Shown: positions 1 through 11,292 of the stretch, in pieces
How the letters are laid out: each line of letters begins with the position of its first letter
Position numbering within the stretch: the first letter of the stretch is position 1
Assembly: GCA_030141605.1 (NCBI GenBank)
Contig: JAQGDQ010001499.1
Coordinates: 1-37,784, forward strand
Direction of reading: 5' to 3'
From: Tubiluchus corallicola
Taxonomy: Eukaryota > Priapulida > Priapulimorpha > Priapulimorphida > Tubiluchidae
DNA: 37,784 bases
The notes under the pieces: generated by a model
What the model saw: only the letters and a program-made list of their open reading frames with translations
Told to the model about the DNA's origin: nothing
The model's database searches: none
Position numbers and translations under genes: made by a program

Positions 1-465
1 AGTTCGTGAATCATGACAAATAGGTAGATTTCTGTATCGAGTCCTACAATAAAAACCAGAATAAAAGGGTCCAAAGCAAAGAGGACGATGTGTTATGCCT
101 AGTCCACACAGACCTTCAAAAGATGACATTGAAAACACAGAACTCTCTGTTCACACGGTCAGTCTTCACATACAGTTACTTTGCATATAACTATTATGTT
201 TAAAGAGTTTTCTCTAACCTTTCTGAATGGCTTGCTTGGAAGGAAACTTCGTTTTAGTTTTAGCATGCGTTGGAAAGAGAAGGCAAAATAAACGAAAAAA
301 AATTGGGTGAAAAAATCAAAGACAAATTTTTCGGAGATTAAAAGCCGAATTGCAAGTGAATTTCTAAACTGTATCGGAAAACATCAAGTACATTCGATTA
401 GTGGACGAATTTTACCCTCTATGCAAAGCAAAAAGATTACGTTGCCAAAACCATAGTTTGTGCTT
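1..465. other. Unassigned AT-rich sequence
   Basis: No coding, RNA or repeat signal recognised; the frame starting at 401 belongs to the diverged duplication. Confidence 0.5.
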
Positions 466-838
466 TTGTACGTTAGGTGGCCACAAAATTCCTGTACATT
501 CTCCTATACAATTCTATAAAACGTATCGAAATTTCTGCGCAAAAAACAATTTATTCGGTCGCCTTTCGTTAAAGGAAAACCGGATGATTGTGTAAACATT
601 AGTTCAGAATAAAGAATGCCCTATAATATTGAAAACTACAATAGCTTATTTTAAATCAAAGCTTAGATTAAATAATAATTACCTCGGATACTCAAATTTC
701 GTAAAACTTTCAAAGCTATGCCAAAACGTACGTGCGTTAGGTGGCCACAAAATTCCTGTACATTCTCCTACACAAATCTATAAAACGTACCGAATTTCTG
801 TACAAAGTATATTTTATTCAGTCGCTTTTTGTTAATAA
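466..838 (+). repeat. Diverged ~105-bp duplication, 264 bp apart
   Basis: The segment starting cgttaggtggccacaaaatt at 471 recurs at 735 and stays similar for about 100 bp (cctgtacattctcctaNaca, ctataaaacgta.cgaa, tcggtcgc/tcagtcgc). Short open frames in each copy (401-595 and 629-835) share GGHKIPVHSP. This could be a decayed coding duplication, but nothing else supports a gene. Confidence 0.7.
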
Positions 839-900
839 TTAATTTTGTTATTCTTACTGACAGCATGCTAATTACGCATCCTCTGTAAATGAGCTCTCTT

Positions 901-1090
901 AAGTGGCGGCCATAAGCGCCACTTACTATTGGTTATTCGTTTTGATAATGACGAACGTCATCGACGAAAATCAAGACCATCTTGATGTCGTTAAACTTGA
1001 ATGACATTCAAATTTCAGTGTCATTCTCGACGTGTAACATTGTCCTACGACACTGACAAACTCGAGAACGACAGCGTTTTGAATGACCGT
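901..1090. other. Cluster of short hairpins
   Basis: Perfect inverted repeats are aagtggcg/cgccactt (901-924, 8-nt loop), atcaaga/tcttgat (970-986, 3-nt loop) and ttgaatg/cattcaa (997-1011, 1-nt loop). Longer-range pairs are cagtgtc/gacactg and gtcattctcga/tcgagaacgac (one mismatch). They could form a structured RNA or be the remnant of a foldback element. There is no open frame of note. Confidence 0.55.
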
Positions 1091-2703
1091 GTAGATGGTA
1101 CCTTATACTACACATAGTTTCGGGTGTACGGCAAGGATTTACATTGTCACCTGTTTTATTTAACAAATACATCGTCTGTTTAGCACTTTAATTGCCAAAT
1201 TTTCTGCTGCAATCGTTTCGTGTAAATTGAACTAATTAGACGAGTTTACGGCCCATTGCACACAGACAGACAGATTGAAATGATGTAATTCACATCTTGT
1301 CGTGGCCCCATTAATCACATTGCCGTAGCCGTAACTTGCATACTGACAACTGATATGAGTTTCCTCGCCACTGATACAGCTTTGTTCTAATTCAGCTGAG
1401 TCAACTTCGTTGAGTTTCGTTATTTGCTTTTACCACTGACAAGCAATACGATAAAGTGATGCTTTGATTTCATTTTATCAAAACAATTTCATTTACTGCA
1501 CATTGTCATTCGAGGCGGACGTAGACTGATGGCAGCTCTAGTGATGGGGAGCGTATGATCCAGCCTATATACTTCTTCAGTTACGATTTATAAACTTTCA
1601 GTCGTAATTATACCGTTATGCTCAGAGTTTTTAAGCTATTCGTTTTTTCGTATAATGACGTTTTCTTGATGATGTTGACCTCCATTTTAACTTTTTTTAT
1701 TTCTTACACATTCCTGCATATATTAATTAAATGCATCTAATTAATTAAAGTAGATTTGGCCAGATGAAAAAAAATCAATGAAAAAGTAAATATGCTTGAT
1801 GTGCTAGATTTGTGTTTAATTTAATTTGTATTTCAAAAGCAGGTGAACACGAGAAACTATTTGCTCAAAAATACTTCTAATTATTGATTAATTAATCAAG
1901 TAATTAATGAATATGAAGAAGTTCTGAAGGTAATTGCTAAGACACTAGAATACAGGTAGAATTCAAGTAGAATACAGGTGAGCTTTATTTATATAAATCA
2001 TTAATAACACTATACATTGCTCTCTCAGTTTAAGTCACATGCTTACTCGGTGATCTCTGAAAGCCAACTGACCAGGTAAGTTTTTTCCATGAAGCAAGGA
2101 AGCCAGCAATTCAATGAAGGTAAATGTTATGCAAATTAGTTCAAGGATGAAAGTTTAGACTGTATATAAAGAAATAAACTTATTTTATAGCTGAAATTTC
2201 TTGTGTGGGATTTTTAATATTTTAAGAAGAGAATGTAATAATATGACTAATGATCATAATTAAGAACTAATAAAAATAAGATAAAGAAATCATGAGCTTC
2301 ACGACAATGAAAAATATTTCTACTTCCAAGTACTAAACCCGCTTTTAGTTTTTTTGCAGAGGTAAGAAATTATTACATAAGAATATAGGAAAGATTATTA
2401 AAATGGTAGTGAGCAAAACTTATAGCTTTGGTACCTTAATATTTCAAAAAACAACAATAGCAACAGTTACAGAAGTTAATTTCAAAGGGTGTTAAAATAT
2501 AGAAAACGAACTAACCTCATACAGGTGCAAAAAGTGTTGCTGAAACAGGTATCACTGGTAATCACAGTCATATTAATTTAGGATATTTCTCCATGGTCAA
2601 TGGGCCTCAATGAATTTAGAATGTTATTGAAATTGTTCTGGCACAATTTGTCCAAATACCCTTCTTATTTTGTCATGTTATTATTATGTTATGTTGCTGA
2701 AGT
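1091..2703. other. Unassigned AT-rich sequence
   Basis: No convincing exon. There are short AT palindromes (attaattaat-type, near 1725-1745 and 1880-1910) and a small local repeat, tagaattcaagtagaatacag, near 1957. Nothing recognisable otherwise. Confidence 0.5.
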
Positions 2704-2751
2704 TATGTTGTTGTTGTTGTTGTTGTTATTGTTGTTGTTGGGTTTTGTTGT
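2704..2751 (+). repeat. (TTG)n microsatellite
   Basis: About 15 TTG triplets with one TTA interruption. The apparent Cys-rich open frame over it is an artefact of the repeat. Confidence 0.9.
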
Positions 2752-3179
2752 TACTGATTATACTTTTGTGTCATAGTAACTTGTTACCGCTTTGTTTACA
2801 TTTGGTTGCCATAGTGATAGTTGCTAGAATACTAGTGTGGTTTCACAAGAGAAGCTCCGCCTACATGCCGTTTAACCCCATCATTTTTAGTTTTAATTGG
2901 GGTACATCTGAATTATGGGACGGGATTGATGGAGAAAACGACCTTTAAATAACCTTGTTCACTTCCCGGATCACTATTTGCAATATAAGCTCCACAGTTT
3001 CAGCTCCGCCCACAAACTCCGCCACAGTTTTCAGCTTTTTTCTTGAGGTTGTTTCTCCAGCGCAAATTGATGTTATGAATAAACGGCTGTCATCTCGGTC
3101 ATGTTTATAGTTGTCCGCGTACGCGCAGTGATCCACTTATAGATGCATCAAATCTTCTTTTCATTGCCCTGAGAATAAT

Positions 3180-3410
3180 TGGCCTAGGACGGATTAATAG
3201 ATTCATCTAGTGGAATCAATACTAAACCCGAGTTGCTAGAAGCCAGGGAATATGACGGTAATACCATTTGGCTATTAATCGTCTTGGATGGCAGTGCGTC
3301 TCTAATTTGGAAGTAGCTGCTTGGTCAGTTGTCTGGCCTGACAGCATATGCGATGGTCAATCAGCCTCTAACTGATCGATTATTTGCAATTATCGTCCAA
3401 TCTTGACAAG
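3180..3410. promoter_or_regulatory. ATTA-rich unique block, candidate enhancer
   Basis: Unique, balanced-composition sequence with repeated ATTA cores (ggattaatagattcatc, ggctattaatcgtc, gatcgattatttgcaattat) and palindromic elements such as ATCGAT. There is no coding signal. Function is inferred only from motif clustering. Confidence 0.22.
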
Positions 3411-3649
3411 CCTGAGACATGGCGGCCGCCTTGATGCTGAAAAATTAGCAACGAAGAGAAGCGAAACGTGATTTGTATGGCTTCCGGTCAGAGGAGGCGA
3501 AAAGAAGCTGCGGAACGTGAGTTGATTGGATGAGAAAGAAGATAAGCAGGTTACTCCAGGGGATGAATTTTATGCCTTCTTGGTTCAAACATTCACTGTT
3601 AGCAGTCATTCATAATTATTATGGTTACGACAGCGATCAAAATGATTGC

Positions 3650-4013
3650 AATTACAACGATGACAATGAATGTGGCATCAACAATGATGGCAATGACGAT
3701 GACCATGGTGATGGTGATGATGACGACGAGGATGATGACGGTGATGATGATGATGATGACCACGATGATGACGACGACGACCATGACGATGATGATGATG
3801 GTGGTGATGATGATGACGACGACGATGATAATGATGATGACCACGACGATAACGATGATGATGACGACGTCGGCGACGACGATGATGATGATGGTGGTGA
3901 TGATGATGACGACGACGATGATAATGATGATGACCACGACGATAACGATGATGATGACGACCACGATGACGATGACGACGACGAGGACGATGGTGATGAT
4001 GACATTGAATAAT
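3650..4013 (+). repeat. (GAT/GAC)n trinucleotide block
   Basis: This is a ~360-bp run of GAT and GAC triplets with occasional GGT, AAT, CAC and GAG. It has an internal duplication: gatgatgatggtggtgatga recurs around 3791 and 3883. In one frame it reads poly-Asp and in others poly-Met/Thr or Ile/Val, so the long open frames on both strands are products of the microsatellite. Confidence 0.95.
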
Positions 4014-4029
4014 GATGGCGACAACGACC

Positions 4030-5675
4030 ATGATGATTTCTGCAGAAGATAGGAAATAACTTGGAATAGTGATATGCTGCTAAAACAAATGAAATACGCA
4101 GATGTTGATGTTCACGTTCAGCGGAGAGCAAACACATAAAGTTAACTATGTACTTGATGTTGAAGTTGTGTCAATACTGCCATGCAGTGAGATGTCATAA
4201 TGCCCCACTGAGATGTCAGTAGCATCTCCTGGAAGTTTAGCATACCACGGGATACGGATGTCCGCTAAATCTATCAACGTTGATTCTTTAAAAGTATTGA
4301 TTGTCTTAAATTACTTCATTATTTTAAAAAGGGAGAGTAAAAGATAATCTCGAAGCAAAGAGCAAACTGTCTGTGATTCTTTCGTTCGAGATTTTCATCA
4401 GGTAGCATCCTAGGAGTCCCGAGAGGTCCCGAGAGGAGGTATTTCTTGAAAGAGGTCCTAGGAGGAGGTAATTCTTGAAAACAGGAAAGAGAAGGAGCAG
4501 AAGAAAGCAGCCAGGAAAACAACACCACGGGAAGAGATCGCCATGTACATTAGAAAATCACAAGGACTGGTCTCTTTGTGACCCGCTTTCGTGAATTGTA
4601 GTAAAATTATTCCTTTGTCATGGTTGAGCTTTACTTTACATCACTTGGATGTATGACTACCAGCAAGGAAAGGATGGTAGAGTTTTCGTGTTGTTCTAAC
4701 TACAGATGAACGTGTGTATCTGTCTTGCTTATGACATACATTCATACTGTAGATCATATCGGATTGTGCTGATGGCTTTCGACACACCTTTACTTTATGA
4801 TACGTAGCATACGAAATTTGTTGACCCTTGGGAGTACGTCACCCCTAACATTGTCGTGTTGAGCTAGAGCTAATATTACTTTTCATTAACGTAAAACTAG
4901 CGAAATAAATAAAATTCTCTCGGGGTATACTGGCAGAGTTACATATATTGCCATATCTTGTAACGTGAAAAGATTTCTCGGATTTTTACCTGCAGGGCAA
5001 AATCTTGAATGTATTATTCCGCCGTGTGTATTATTCAGTGCAGCTGAAAAGCTAGCATTAAGTCTGTACATTAGCTGGTTTGACAAAAACGTTTTTCTGG
5101 TCTTCTACAACGTTACCTAAACTAATTTCCTTCGTGCAGGTAAATTCTATATACTCTGGACGAAGTGAACAGCTGTACGGTCACGGCGCGTGCTTAACGA
5201 CCTAAGTTAAATAATGCCGAATCTGATTGGGTAAATGCGTTGGTACAACCGGGAAAACTACATCTGCCTGTCTTTCGTTGAGGTAGAATGTGTACACAAG
5301 TGCACGTGGCAACGACACCTCTGCTGATCCAGTGCCTCACCTTAGAGGATTATCGTTGAAAATTGTTTAAAAATCGGTAGCGTTTCAAATAAGTTATCAG
5401 CTTAAAGGAAAGGGAAGTTTCTTTAACTCGCGGAAAATAGGGTTTATTTCAATTTTTAAAAAAATGTTTTAAAAATTTAGTAATAAAAATGTGATAATTA
5501 GTGTATAAATAGTAATATCGCTTTACTGTCGAAATAATTTCACGCGTAGGCGCTCCCATTTTGAACGCCCATTTTTCCACCAATGACGTCATTCGCCGAC
5601 TAAAGAAAAGCAAAGTACTGCCAATTTCCATCAAACGTATCATAAGATTTTACAAAAAATTAGATAGACAATTTG
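4030..5675. other. Unassigned sequence with a small purine-rich duplication
   Basis: Around 4408-4480, gtcccgagag occurs twice in tandem and aggaggtatttcttgaaa recurs as aggaggtaattcttgaaa. The remaining open frames are short and lack domains. Confidence 0.5.
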
Positions 5676-5936
5676 CGATATTTTTGCATGAATATTAGGT
5701 AAGCTGCAAAAGTATCAATTGATTTGAACAGCGCACGCTTACGGAAAGTCACGATACGCTTACGGAAAGTCACGAAGTCTACAAATTTCGTCATAATCTT
5801 CAAGTGAATGGCGACTACTACAGCGCCTGAAAAGTAGGCAGTTGTTTACAGTTTTCTTTGTTATGTTTTTCCAAGTTTAAATGATGACAGTAAAATAAAC
5901 CCAACATGCTAAAGCGACTTATCATTTCTTTTAAGT
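5676..5936 (+). repeat. Dispersed repeat family A, copy 1
   Basis: It is homologous to 36782-37068. Shared pieces are aagctgca, acagcgcac.cttac, cgtcataa, aaatggcg/gaatggcg, tttctttgttat.tttt and acatgctaaa. In this copy cgcttacggaaagtcacga is duplicated in tandem. No ends or coding potential identify the element class. Confidence 0.75.
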
Positions 5937-6532
5937 AAACATATTGTAACGTCTCCGTGTTCCATTCCAGTCGGCAATTTCGGATCCCACTTCTGACACC
6001 AGTGTAACGGATCCGGGTTCCCGCGCGGATCCGTCTCAGGATGTATAGAGCGGCATACAAGTTATGAAGTACTTTACAGCAGACGAGAAAAGTAAAAAGA
6101 ATACGAATGTAAAATAAACTTTAATGCACAACCAGTAGCTCCATGACATGTGAACAGACTTTTGTATAAATATCAGCAAACCTACAGCATTCACACTTAC
6201 TTACAGACAGAAAGGCCAGGTTGGAATCGTCAAATTACGGCATGCGTTCTGTTTTATACAGGTACATTTACATTACTGGGCTTCTCGACTATACCCATTA
6301 GTAACATTAGGGAGTTGGTCATAATCTGGCTTTGTAACAGTATTTTACACTTATGGCAACAAAAAAGATAAGATAAACAAAAAATTAAAGAAATTCTGAA
6401 ATGATTAACAATATCAAGATATGAATTTATGCGTGATGATGAAAAGGCCATTCTAGCAAATAAACTGGATGTGTAAAATAATGTATTTGAAAGTATTACC
6501 CTAAAATAGACACTTTGTTAATAATTTACTAA
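5937..6532. other. Unassigned sequence
   Basis: There is a small palindromic stretch with two ggatccg and one gcggatccg near 6008-6033. Open frames on both strands (6150-6451) overlap and show no known domain. Confidence 0.5.
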
Positions 6533-6544
6533 CACTAGAGGGCG
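6533..6544 (+). promoter_or_regulatory. CTCF-like core motif
   Basis: CACTAGAGGGCG matches the core of the bilaterian CTCF motif (CCASYAGRKGGC) apart from the leading C. It is a single isolated site and chance occurrence is possible. Confidence 0.3.
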
Positions 6545-6779
6545 TTAAGGAAAGTGAGCAAATTTTGGCTTGATGGGCAGGAGGTTTGTGTGTTGGAGAA
6601 GGATTTTACAAACTAATTTTGTCTTAATATTGTACTGCAGGGCTATGATGAGATAAAGTGTAATGCTGGCAGGGGAATACAGTAGCTTCCCCCCATTGTG
6701 CATGTGAACGTGGCTTTATCTAGCACAGACTCGTATTCTGACCTTAGTAAAAGCCACTAGACACGTGCACACTTGAGCT

Positions 6780-6881
6780 TATAAAAAGGGAAGGTCTGCT
6801 GCAGATCCTTGTCAGTAGTCGTGTCTTTCATTGCAGCTCTGTTCACATTTCACAGGCTTTGCCGCAAACGCCGTTCTTCTA
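6780..6881 (+). promoter_or_regulatory. Candidate TATA promoter with non-coding first exon and splice donor
   Basis: TATAAAAAGGG at 6780-6790 is followed about 30 bp later by an initiator-like ttgtcagtag (~6809-6818). A ~70-nt stretch without ATG comes next, ending in ttcttctag|gtaagc at 6881/6882, a good donor. That is the layout of a TATA-driven gene with a short untranslated first exon. No matching coding exon is recognised downstream. It could serve an unrecognised gene, a retroelement, or conceivably the SLC35F gene 22 kb away. Confidence 0.4.
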
Positions 6882-7014
6882 GGTAAGCTGTTTGTTCCTT
6901 ATTGGGGGTGTGATATGCAGTAATAAATTGTCATTTCGACTCTATTGTTCGGGTTTTGTTTTGGGTTTGGTGTTGAAGGACTTAATTGGGAGGTGTGGCC
7001 CGCACGGTGTGGGC

Positions 7015-7103
7015 CGCGGTGCCATCCGTCCTGCCTCCGTCAAAAGCGGACAGCAGTCCAATATAAAACAAGTAATGAGTTTATGAATTATTATTATTAT
7101 TAT
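7015..7103 (+). mobile_element. Possible LINE 3' tail ending in (ATT)n
   Basis: A GC-rich stretch (gtggcccgcacggtgtgggc just upstream, ccatccgtcctgcctccgtc, aaaagcggacagcagtcc) passes abruptly into AT-rich sequence ending in attattattattata. A short GC-rich 3' end with a trinucleotide tail is typical of truncated non-LTR retrotransposons. No protein motif confirms it. Confidence 0.3.
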
Positions 7104-7345
7104 AATTCTTTATTTTTAAAAACTATGTACAGAATACATTCCCTCTATTTGTAGGGATATGTTTAAAATTTCTAAAAGTATTTACAACGTATTAAACATA
7201 TTCTAATATATATTCTAACGCATGAACGACACATTGAACGACAGCGATCATATACAATGGACATAGTTACAACTTATAATCCAACACTACATACATACAT
7301 AATAAAAGACAACGAACATATTTTAATACTTAGTGTAAGTATTAT

Positions 7346-7492
7346 GTAATACTTGTAACACTTGTGTACAATATGTAATACTTATGTACAATATGTAATA
7401 CTTGTAACACTTGTGTACAATATGTAATACTTATGTACAATATGTAATACTTGTAACACTTGTGTACAATATGTAATACTTGTAACAAAAAT
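7346..7492 (+). repeat. 49-bp x 3 compound tandem repeat
   Basis: Each 49-bp unit is a 29-bp piece (gtaatacttgtaacacttg...) plus a related 20-bp piece (gtaatacttatgtacaatat). Units start at 7346, 7395 and 7444. The minus-strand open frame across it is simply the repeat. Confidence 0.88.
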
Positions 7493-7499
7493 TTACACA

Positions 7500-8671
7500 C
7501 ATTATACACAATGAAAAACAGCGAGTACAATTATAATAAACATAATTACCAATTCTAATGTAAGTTCACATAATCATAAATAAAAACAAAACAGCATATA
7601 GAAAACACGACGAGAGTTGTAAAATTTCATCACCAACAGACTGTTTATACACGGGCGAAAGACGATAGAATTCATCCGAGATAAGATTTGCAAAAGCATT
7701 TATAGCATTATTATATGAAAAAACCGGCTTAAACTATGGCTTCCCTGGTTGGCTTCATATCAGAGCGCGAAGTCCATGAGTTGAAACTGATGGTCAGTGG
7801 ATATATGTGTATATAAACTAGTCTTCTTGTTTATCTCCTATGTTTACAGAATGTAACAGGTGATGATTGTATATATACGACTCGTTGTCAAACACAAAGC
7901 TTGCCATTCTAGCATGTACAGAGGCACGCTTGTATATTTGCAAACAGAAGAATGCTTTCAGGAGGGGAGAGTACGTGTTCTACGCTGCAATAGGGGCTGC
8001 AGAAATTCTCCACGTTCAAGTCGGAGACCTTTTGTGTGGCAAAATCGACCCAACTTCTCAAGTTTTACCAGATTTCAGAGCTGCTGTTTCATTCGGGTCG
8101 ATGGTACTTCGCACAAAAGATGGCCTGTCTCTCTGGCCGCTGAGATTCGTAGAGCAAAGCCGACATATTTTCAACATATGAAATCGTGCGAATGAATTTA
8201 TTGTTAGCGTCCATACTTGTGGTAATTGCATTTCATTTCAGTCGAAGAGTGGCAGTGGCTTCGAGCGAGGGCGGGTGTGCACACGTGACCCGTTCTCTTG
8301 TTTTTGAAGCCAGTTCATACTGCTGTAGGTTTCACGAAACGGAGATAAGAAAAGTGACGATTTTGCACGTCTCTTTAGTTGCTCGTTGCAGGAAATCATG
8401 CAAAGGTCTCCTCCACTAGCAGGAGAACTTCTCTCCTCTCCCCTCCTCTCTCTGGAAACCCGTTATGGCCACTTCAAATCTTCTCGCTCTTAATGTCAAG
8501 ACTAGTTGGAATTTGATAAGAGCCCTAGTTGCGCCCGAACGAAATTAGTTTTGCGTCTCTGGCAGAATGTGCAGCCATGACGAATTGCACCAATAACAAC
8601 TACGCTTTAAAAATCTGATAGCTAAATGCAACTTTTAAACAATCAACTCGGTGGTTTTTGTATTTTTATTG
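7500..8671. other. Unassigned sequence with overlapping short open frames
   Basis: Frames at 7860-8195, 7867-8181 and 8186-8419 overlap in different phases. The last has a hydrophobic start (MRMNLLLASILVVIAFHF) and several Cys, so a small secreted peptide is possible, but no splice structure or homology supports it. A CT-rich tract lies at about 8425-8455. Confidence 0.4.
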
Positions 8672-8828
8672 AAAATCATTATCATCATTGTCGTCGTCGC
8701 CATCGTTATCATCGTCGTCGTCGTCATCATCATAATAATAATCATCATCGTCGTCGTCTTCATCATTATATCATCATTATCATCGTCGTCATCATCATCA
8801 TCATCACTATCACTTTCATTCATCATGG
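8672..8828 (+). repeat. (ATC/GTC)n trinucleotide block
   Basis: A degenerate run of ATC and GTC triplets with ATA interruptions. It is the reverse-strand counterpart of the GAT/GAC blocks elsewhere in the window. Open frames over it are not genes. Confidence 0.93.
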
Positions 8829-9547
8829 TCACTATCGCATCATCGCCATCTGCTTCTTCTTTTTTTCTTTTTCTTCTTCTTCATCAAATTTTACCTGACA
8901 TTCGTTAATTGATATAATTAACATAAGTTAGTACAATCTTACAATTATAGCGAATAGTGTTTTTATAAACAGCGCATTTTTGTCCACAAAGATTTCTTCT
9001 ATTTCTTTATTTTTAATGACATCTTATAACGTTATTATTTTCTTCATCTGTCACATGATTTCTGTTGAATTCGCCTGGGGTCTAGGCAAATACGAATCGT
9101 TTTCTCAGGAGACGCAATTGTTCAGTGTGCAAGTGACATATAACTGCTACTGTAACAAAACATCAGTTTTTCTTTCGTAGAATCCGGGACGTACAGAATG
9201 CTGCTCGCTTTACATTCAGAGACACGCTTGGTTTACAATTTCAATACATACATACATATTTGGCCGTTTTTATTACATATTTGCACATTGTTTCTGAATC
9301 GCGTATTACGAAAGTCGTATACAAAAGAAAATAATGGCTGTTTCTTCTCTGCTCAAAATGAAGGAAAAAGACAAGCGTTTTTGTTGTGAAAATGACATGT
9401 AATACTGTAGCTATGTCACTAGAAAATAAGTGTTTATTACTGTCTATTCAAAGGCAGCAATGAAGTCAGCGTTTGTTATTGATATAAGATGTTGTGCATT
9501 GCAATAGAAAAAGGAAAAAACTGTTTACTGTTAGTTAAAACCCACGG
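8829..9547. other. Unassigned AT-rich sequence
   Basis: There is a T/C-rich stretch right after the triplet block. No coding or RNA signal recognised. Confidence 0.5.
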
Positions 9548-9727
9548 TTACTACTACTACTATTACTAGTACTAGTACTAGTAGTAGTAGCAGTAGTAGT
9601 AGCAGCAGCAGCAGCAGCAGCAGCAGTAGCAGTAGCAGTAGTAGTAGCAACAGCTGTAGTAGCAGCGACAGCAGTAGTAGTAGCAACAGCAGCAGTAGCA
9701 GCAGCAGCAGCAGTAATAGTGGTAGTA
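9548..9727 (+). repeat. Mixed (ACT)n/(AGT)n/(CAG)n trinucleotide block
   Basis: It begins with ctactactactattactag, turns over at a small palindrome (tactagtactagtactagta) into TAG repeats, and then becomes CAG-rich, with a perfect run of about 8 CAG near 9600-9627. The palindromic centre lets the flanks form a hairpin. It abuts the left end of a candidate DNA transposon. Confidence 0.92.
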
Positions 9728-10445
9728 GTCGGTTTTCGAACGTCTCAGTACTCGTACAAATTGGTTTTCGACCAAAAAATTCGAGTTGAAATTGTCTCCG
9801 TTCTCGACCAGAATTTCGATACTCGACCTACCGCCAAGCAGGGCCAAGCAGGGGCGGTCGCCACTATGGTTGGCGCCCAGAAAATTTTTGAACTGCTAGA
9901 ACCCCGGAGAAGCATTTTCGAAGAAAAAATAGCGAGGAGACTGTATGTTCGCATAAAGCAAAAAAAAATGTTACCGAGGCCCGAGGTCTCCCTGGAGGGT
10001 GAGGCCCCGGGGAAGTATCCCCACATCCCCCCCTGAAATAGGCCCTGCCGCCAAGCACGTGATGAGCGCTTGCGCGGCTAGCCGAGTAGAGCCGAGCGTA
10101 ACCGACCGCGCCCGAGAGTAGTCACACACGTGTTTATGCTCTTGCTTACGTATACCATCACACTGCTACCAACACGTAAGGTTTTTTCATGCAGGAATAA
10201 TTATGCTTTTCTTTCTAAGGAATTCTATTATATTTTTCTTATCAATAATATCACATCTACTGTTTGAATAAGCATTTTTGCATTATTATATTTCGTTTTA
10301 GTAATACTTTACAGTTCATTTGGTGCTTGAGAACGGATTATTTGCTTTTACATTATTTCTTATGGGAATAAATGATTCGGTTCTCAACCAAATTGGTTTT
10401 CAAACACTTTTTAGGAACGAATTATGGTCGAAAACAGAGGTATGA
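9728..10445. mobile_element. Candidate non-autonomous DNA transposon with a CpG-dense core
   Basis: The left end (gtcggttttcgaacgtctca, then aaattggttttcgaccaaaa) resembles the reverse complement of the right end (ctctgttttcgaccataatt, then gaaaaccaatttggttg). The imperfect inverted ends enclose about 700 bp. Between 10035 and 10130 the sequence is CpG-rich (gcttgcgcggctagccgag), unlike its surroundings. Overlapping open frames of 64-105 codons have no recognised domain. The boundaries are approximate and the superfamily is unknown. Confidence 0.45.
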
Positions 10446-10934
10446 CGTATAAAAACGTAACCCTATAAGAATATCTTGCATAGAAGCTGTTTCAAATTTC
10501 CTCTAAATTTGCTTAAACGTAATGGCAATTTGCGTCTTTACATGTATATGATTAACGTTAGAATAAATATGTAGATTATTACTCACTGCTAGATTTGTTA
10601 CATTCAAGAGCTTGTTTTAGCCAAACGTAAACACTCCAAAACTCAGCATAAGAAAGGTTCGTTAGCGGAGCCATCTTGTAATAGCAGCCTGACGGAAGTT
10701 TTGAGAAAATAATACTCGTCGCTGCGTCCGCTCTTTTCTCCTTCCTACTGGAAACGATTTATTCATCCCGCTGAGTTTGAAATATTTCCTGCAAACGTTG
10801 TAATTACCGTTATGAATTTCAAATGCCATGCAAAACTTATAAGCAAGAAAGTAATAATTGAAGAAATCGGGAGCTTTTTGGGACTAAGTAACCTGTACGT
10901 TATACTTTGCTGAGCAGTAACTTTCTTGACGCTG
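10446..10934. other. Unassigned AT-rich sequence
   Basis: Nothing recognisable on either strand. Confidence 0.5.
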
Positions 10935-10991
10935 TGATGATCGCCGTCATCATCATCATCATCATCATCGCCGTCATCATCATCGTCGTCG

Positions 10992-11034
<43 letters not shown>

Positions 11035-11183
11035 AATCGTCATCATCATCATCGTCGTCGTCATCATCGTCATCATCATCGTCATCGTCGTCATCATCAT
11101 CATCATCATCATTATCATCGTCGTCGTCATCAACATCATCATCATCGTCGTCGTTATCATCATCATTATCGCCGTCATCATCA

Positions 11184-11215
<32 letters not shown>

Positions 11216-11292
11216 ATCATAATCGTCATCATCATCATCGTCGTCGTCGTCATCATCATCATCATCATCATTGTCATCATCTTCACCACCAC
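10935..11292 (+). repeat. (ATC/GTC)n trinucleotide block
   Basis: About 360 bp of ATC and GTC triplets with few interruptions. It reads poly-Asp on the minus strand and poly-Ile/Val on the plus strand. Long open frames on both strands come from the triplet period. Confidence 0.95.

Noticed and set aside
3530-4012. Poly-Asp protein gene
   Set aside because: All frames over the GAT/GAC tract are open; no splice signals or unique flanking domain.
8186-8419. Secreted Cys-containing peptide gene
   Set aside because: A hydrophobic start alone is weak; the frame overlaps others and lacks homology. Left as a remark only.
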